A stretch of DNA of 64,000 nt from Bradyrhizobium sp. MOS002 (GTDB lineage Bacteria > Pseudomonadota > Alphaproteobacteria > Rhizobiales > Xanthobacteraceae): NCBI RefSeq assembly GCF_003020115.1, contig NZ_PYFX01000006.1, positions 186,001-250,000 of the forward strand, read 5' to 3'. Positions 62,314 through 64,000 of the stretch are shown here, piece by piece. The notes under the pieces were generated by a model, which was not told the DNA's origin, ran no database searches, and was given only the letters and a program-made list of their open reading frames with translations. The position numbers and the translations under genes were made by a program. The first letter of the stretch is position 1. Each line of letters begins with the position of its first letter.

Positions 62314-63174
62314 CTACCCCAGCACCGTCTTGCCGTTCTTGATCACGGTGACGCCGCGCGACTTCACCTTCGCTTCGAACGAGATCACGCTGCCGTCCTT
62401 CCAGAGGTCCATGGTCACGGTCTCGCCGGGATAGACCGGCGAGGAGAACCGCGCGACGTGCTGGCGGAAGGCGGAGGCGTCGTAGTCGGCATAGGTCTGG
62501 AGCACGCCGCGGCAGGTGATGCCGTAGGTGCACATGCCGTGCAGGATCGGACGCGGGAAGCCGGCCTTTTTCGCGAATTCGGGATCGGAGTGCAGCGGGT
62601 TGCGGTCACCGCAGAGACGATAGACCAGCGCCTGGTCGGGGCGCGTGACGATGTCGATGGTCGTGTCCGGTGCGCGCGACGGGATCTTGTGCGGATCCGG
62701 CTGGGTCAGGTTCGGGCCGCCAAAGCCGCCATCGCCGCGGGCGAAGCGCGAGGCGACCAGAGTTGCCAGCTTCTCGCCCTTCTCATTCTTGAGCACGGTC
62801 TGGTGGCTGATGACGACACCCTTGTCCTTGCCCTTGTCGTAGACTTCGATCACGGAGGAGTCGGCGGTGATATGCGCAGCCACCGGCAGCGGCTGGTGGA
62901 AGGTGATGTCGCGCTCGCCGTCGACCACCATCACGCGGTTGAGGTTCATCTCGCCGGGACCCGCGCCCCACGCGGCGACGGAGGCAAAGGTCGGCACCAC
63001 CTTGAGCGGCCGCGGCGTCAGCGTGCCCTCGTTGACGAAAGCGAGCTCGTTTTCGTCCATCGGATCTGCTCCGAGCCCGATGCCATAGGCGTAGAGCATG
63101 ACCTCGCGATCGGTGTAGGCGTATTTCTGGCCGAGGTTTTTCAGGCCTTTGAGTTCATCGTATCTGGCGGACAT
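62314..63174 (-). CDS. MaoC-family (R)-enoyl-CoA hydratase, double hot-dog
   Basis: 286 residues, the length of a fused double hot-dog hydratase. The N-terminal domain has YTDREVMLYAYGIGLG. The C-terminal domain carries the hydratase-2 motif YRLCGDRNPLHSDPEFA, in which Asp and His (with the Asn between) form the catalytic set, followed by ILHGMCTYG. Peroxisomal-type 2-enoyl-CoA hydratases of this architecture make (R)-3-hydroxyacyl-CoA, fitting the MFE-2-type dehydrogenase downstream. It is part of the minus-strand acyl-CoA operon. Confidence 0.9.
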   Translation of the reverse strand: MSARYDELKGLKNLGQKYAYTDREVMLYAYGIGLGADPMDENELAFVNEGTLTPRPLKVVPTFASVAAWGAGPGEMNLNRVMVVDGERDITFHQPLPVAAHITADSSVIEVYDKGKDKGVVISHQTVLKNEKGEKLATLVASRFARGDGGFGGPNLTQPDPHKIPSRAPDTTIDIVTRPDQALVYRLCGDRNPLHSDPEFAKKAGFPRPILHGMCTYGITCRGVLQTYADYDASAFRQHVARFSSPVYPGETVTMDLWKDGSVISFEAKVKSRGVTVIKNGKTVLG

Positions 63175-63212
63175 TTTTCTGGTTTCCCCTCCGGATTCTT
63201 ATGCGCCGCTGC

Positions 63213-63426
63213 CAGTCGAAGTGCCCTCTCCCCTTGCGGGAGAGGGCTACGAGAGCCGTGCGGCAAACTCGTTTGGGTGAGGGGTTGCTTCCGCAGTGAA
63301 AGCGTTCTCCGCGGAGCGATACCCCTCATCCGGCGCCAAAGCCGAAGCTTCGCTTCGGCGTCTCTTAAGAACGGCCGCCAAAGGCGGCCTAAGCCACCTT
63401 CTCCCGCAAGGGGAGAAGGAAGAAAG
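63213..63426. repeat. Compound palindromic repeat
   Basis: TGCCCTCTCCCCTTGCGGGA at the start and CTTCTCCCGCAAGGGGAGAA at the end are complementary over about 15 bases. Inner hairpins GCCGAAGCTTCGCTTCGGC and GGCCGCCAAAGGCGGCC lie between. It is a longer relative of the 62160 repeat and separates the MaoC gene from the OB-fold gene. Confidence 0.7.
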
Positions 63427-63430
63427 CAAA

Positions 63431-63820
63431 CTAAGCCGGCGTGAAGAACGGCAATGGCGCGCCATCGGTCGGCTTGAACACCACTTTCACCTTCTGGCCG
63501 ATCTTCAACGTCGTCAGATCGCAATCAACGAAATTGGTCTGCAGCGACGGCCCCTCCTTCAGCGTGACGTAGCCGATCGCGTAAGGGCCGGTCGGCGACT
63601 TCCGCATCAGGCTGTAAGTGTAGATCGTGCCCTCGCCCGAAGACTCCTCCCACACCGTCTTGTCGGAGTAGCAGAACGGGCAGATCGCGCGCGGGAAGTA
63701 ATGCGCCTCGCCGCAGGCGGTGCAGCGCTTGATCATGAACTTGCCCTGCTTGGCGGCCTCCCAAAACGCAGCGGTCTCGGGGTTCGTCACCGGGGCCGGA
63801 TATTTTTTAGCTTCGCTCAT
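63431..63820 (-). CDS. Zn-ribbon/OB-fold (DUF35-type) acyl-CoA-binding partner protein
   Basis: 129 residues from the ATG at 63820. An N-terminal helix and a zinc ribbon (MIKRCTACGEAHYFPRAICPFC, Cys pairs CTAC and CPFC) are followed by an OB fold (SGEGTIYTYSLMRKSP, IGQKVKVVFKP). Proteins of this kind bind acyl-CoA and pair with thiolase-like partners in steroid or acyl-CoA degradation and in HMG-CoA synthase complexes. Its ATG overlaps the stop of the thiolase gene by one base (TGATG), which supports a complex. Confidence 0.88.
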   Translation of the reverse strand: MSEAKKYPAPVTNPETAAFWEAAKQGKFMIKRCTACGEAHYFPRAICPFCYSDKTVWEESSGEGTIYTYSLMRKSPTGPYAIGYVTLKEGPSLQTNFVDCDLTTLKIGQKVKVVFKPTDGAPLPFFTPA

Positions 63821-64000
63821 CACACGCGCTCCAAAATCGCAGTCGAGGCGGCGTGGCGGACGCCGAGCAGGCCGCCGGTGCCGTGGGCGATGGCGAGATC
63901 GCAATTCTTGACCTGCACCTTCGGATGCGCCTCGCCGCGCAGCTGCCGCACGGCCTCAAGGATCTTGGTCATGCCGCCGCGGTTGACGGGATGGTTGCTG
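63820..64000 (-). CDS. Thiolase-family protein (C-terminal end only, start beyond window)
   Basis: The last 59 codons of a minus-strand gene. NHPVNRGGMTKILEAVRQLR and the ending CDLAIAHGTGGLLGVRHAAS match the C-terminal catalytic part of lipid-transfer/SCP2-type thiolases, which keep a conserved G-x-G loop with His. It would cleave 3-oxoacyl-CoA. Its stop overlaps the start of the Zn-ribbon/OB partner gene. The rest, including the active-site Cys, lies outside the window. Confidence 0.85.
   Translation of the reverse strand, partial: SNHPVNRGGMTKILEAVRQLRGEAHPKVQVKNCDLAIAHGTGGLLGVRHAASTAILERV

Overview
The window looks like chromosome from a Bradyrhizobium-type alphaproteobacterium (Nitrobacteraceae). 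Evidence: high GC with strong third-position bias, several families of palindromic intergenic repeats that I associate with Bradyrhizobium and relatives, many sensor kinases and solute-binding proteins, Omp25/31-like porin and host-attachment family genes. No integrase, transposase, phage gene or CRISPR array was seen, so this is accessory-rich chromosome rather than an obvious mobile island.

Layout. 1-8.6 kb: the end of a hybrid histidine kinase, acylphosphatase plus an oxaloacetate-decarboxylase-type lyase, propionyl-CoA carboxylase alpha subunit, a zinc-ribbon metallopeptidase and a second hybrid kinase. 8.7-12.1 kb: three transporters and a small membrane protein. 12.2-17.6 kb: a sugar-acid locus in which a GntR regulator and an MFS transporter face an enolase-superfamily dehydratase, a gluconate 5-dehydrogenase and an L-idonate 5-dehydrogenase, with palindromic operators between them. 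17.6-21.6 kb: a secreted DUF2380-like protein, a NarL-type two-component pair and an orphan membrane protein. 21.8-24.9 kb: an IclR regulator and two orphan periplasmic binding proteins. 25-30.2 kb: an ArsR/AHSA1 pair, a beta-lactamase-fold hydrolase, an outer-membrane barrel, an SDR without its catalytic Tyr/Lys, and a GNAT protein.

30.2-38.2 kb is the most unusual part. Five consecutive small secreted proteins carry curlin-type repeats. In two of them glutamines recur at exactly 11-residue steps, as in amyloid curli subunits. A FixJ/NarL-type response regulator lies immediately upstream on the same strand. A MacA-MacB-like export operon ending in a receiver-less LuxR regulator points away on the other strand. 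No CsgG, CsgE or CsgF homologue is visible in the window.

38.2-39.2 kb is a repeat-filled spacer. 39.2-49.9 kb holds a secreted alkaline-phosphatase-superfamily enzyme, a 1-Cys peroxiredoxin, a chemoreceptor, a DNA photolyase with no ATG/GTG/TTG start that keeps its first strand, a Lys/Ala-rich histone H1-like protein, a DMT exporter, a periplasmic ClpP-like protein and a host-attachment family protein. 50-55.5 kb holds small secreted or membrane proteins, an AraC regulator, tRNA-Arg(TCG), a VOC protein and a GrlR-like protein. 55.5-61.1 kb holds a large PAS sensor kinase, a DMT exporter, a Nudix hydrolase and a DapA-like aldolase. 61.2-64 kb is a minus-strand acyl-CoA degradation operon (thiolase, Zn-ribbon/OB partner, MaoC hydratase, SDR hydroxyacyl-CoA dehydrogenase) that runs off the window end.

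Start sites were chosen from Shine-Dalgarno spacing and domain integrity, and function calls rest on recognised motifs only. No database search was possible.
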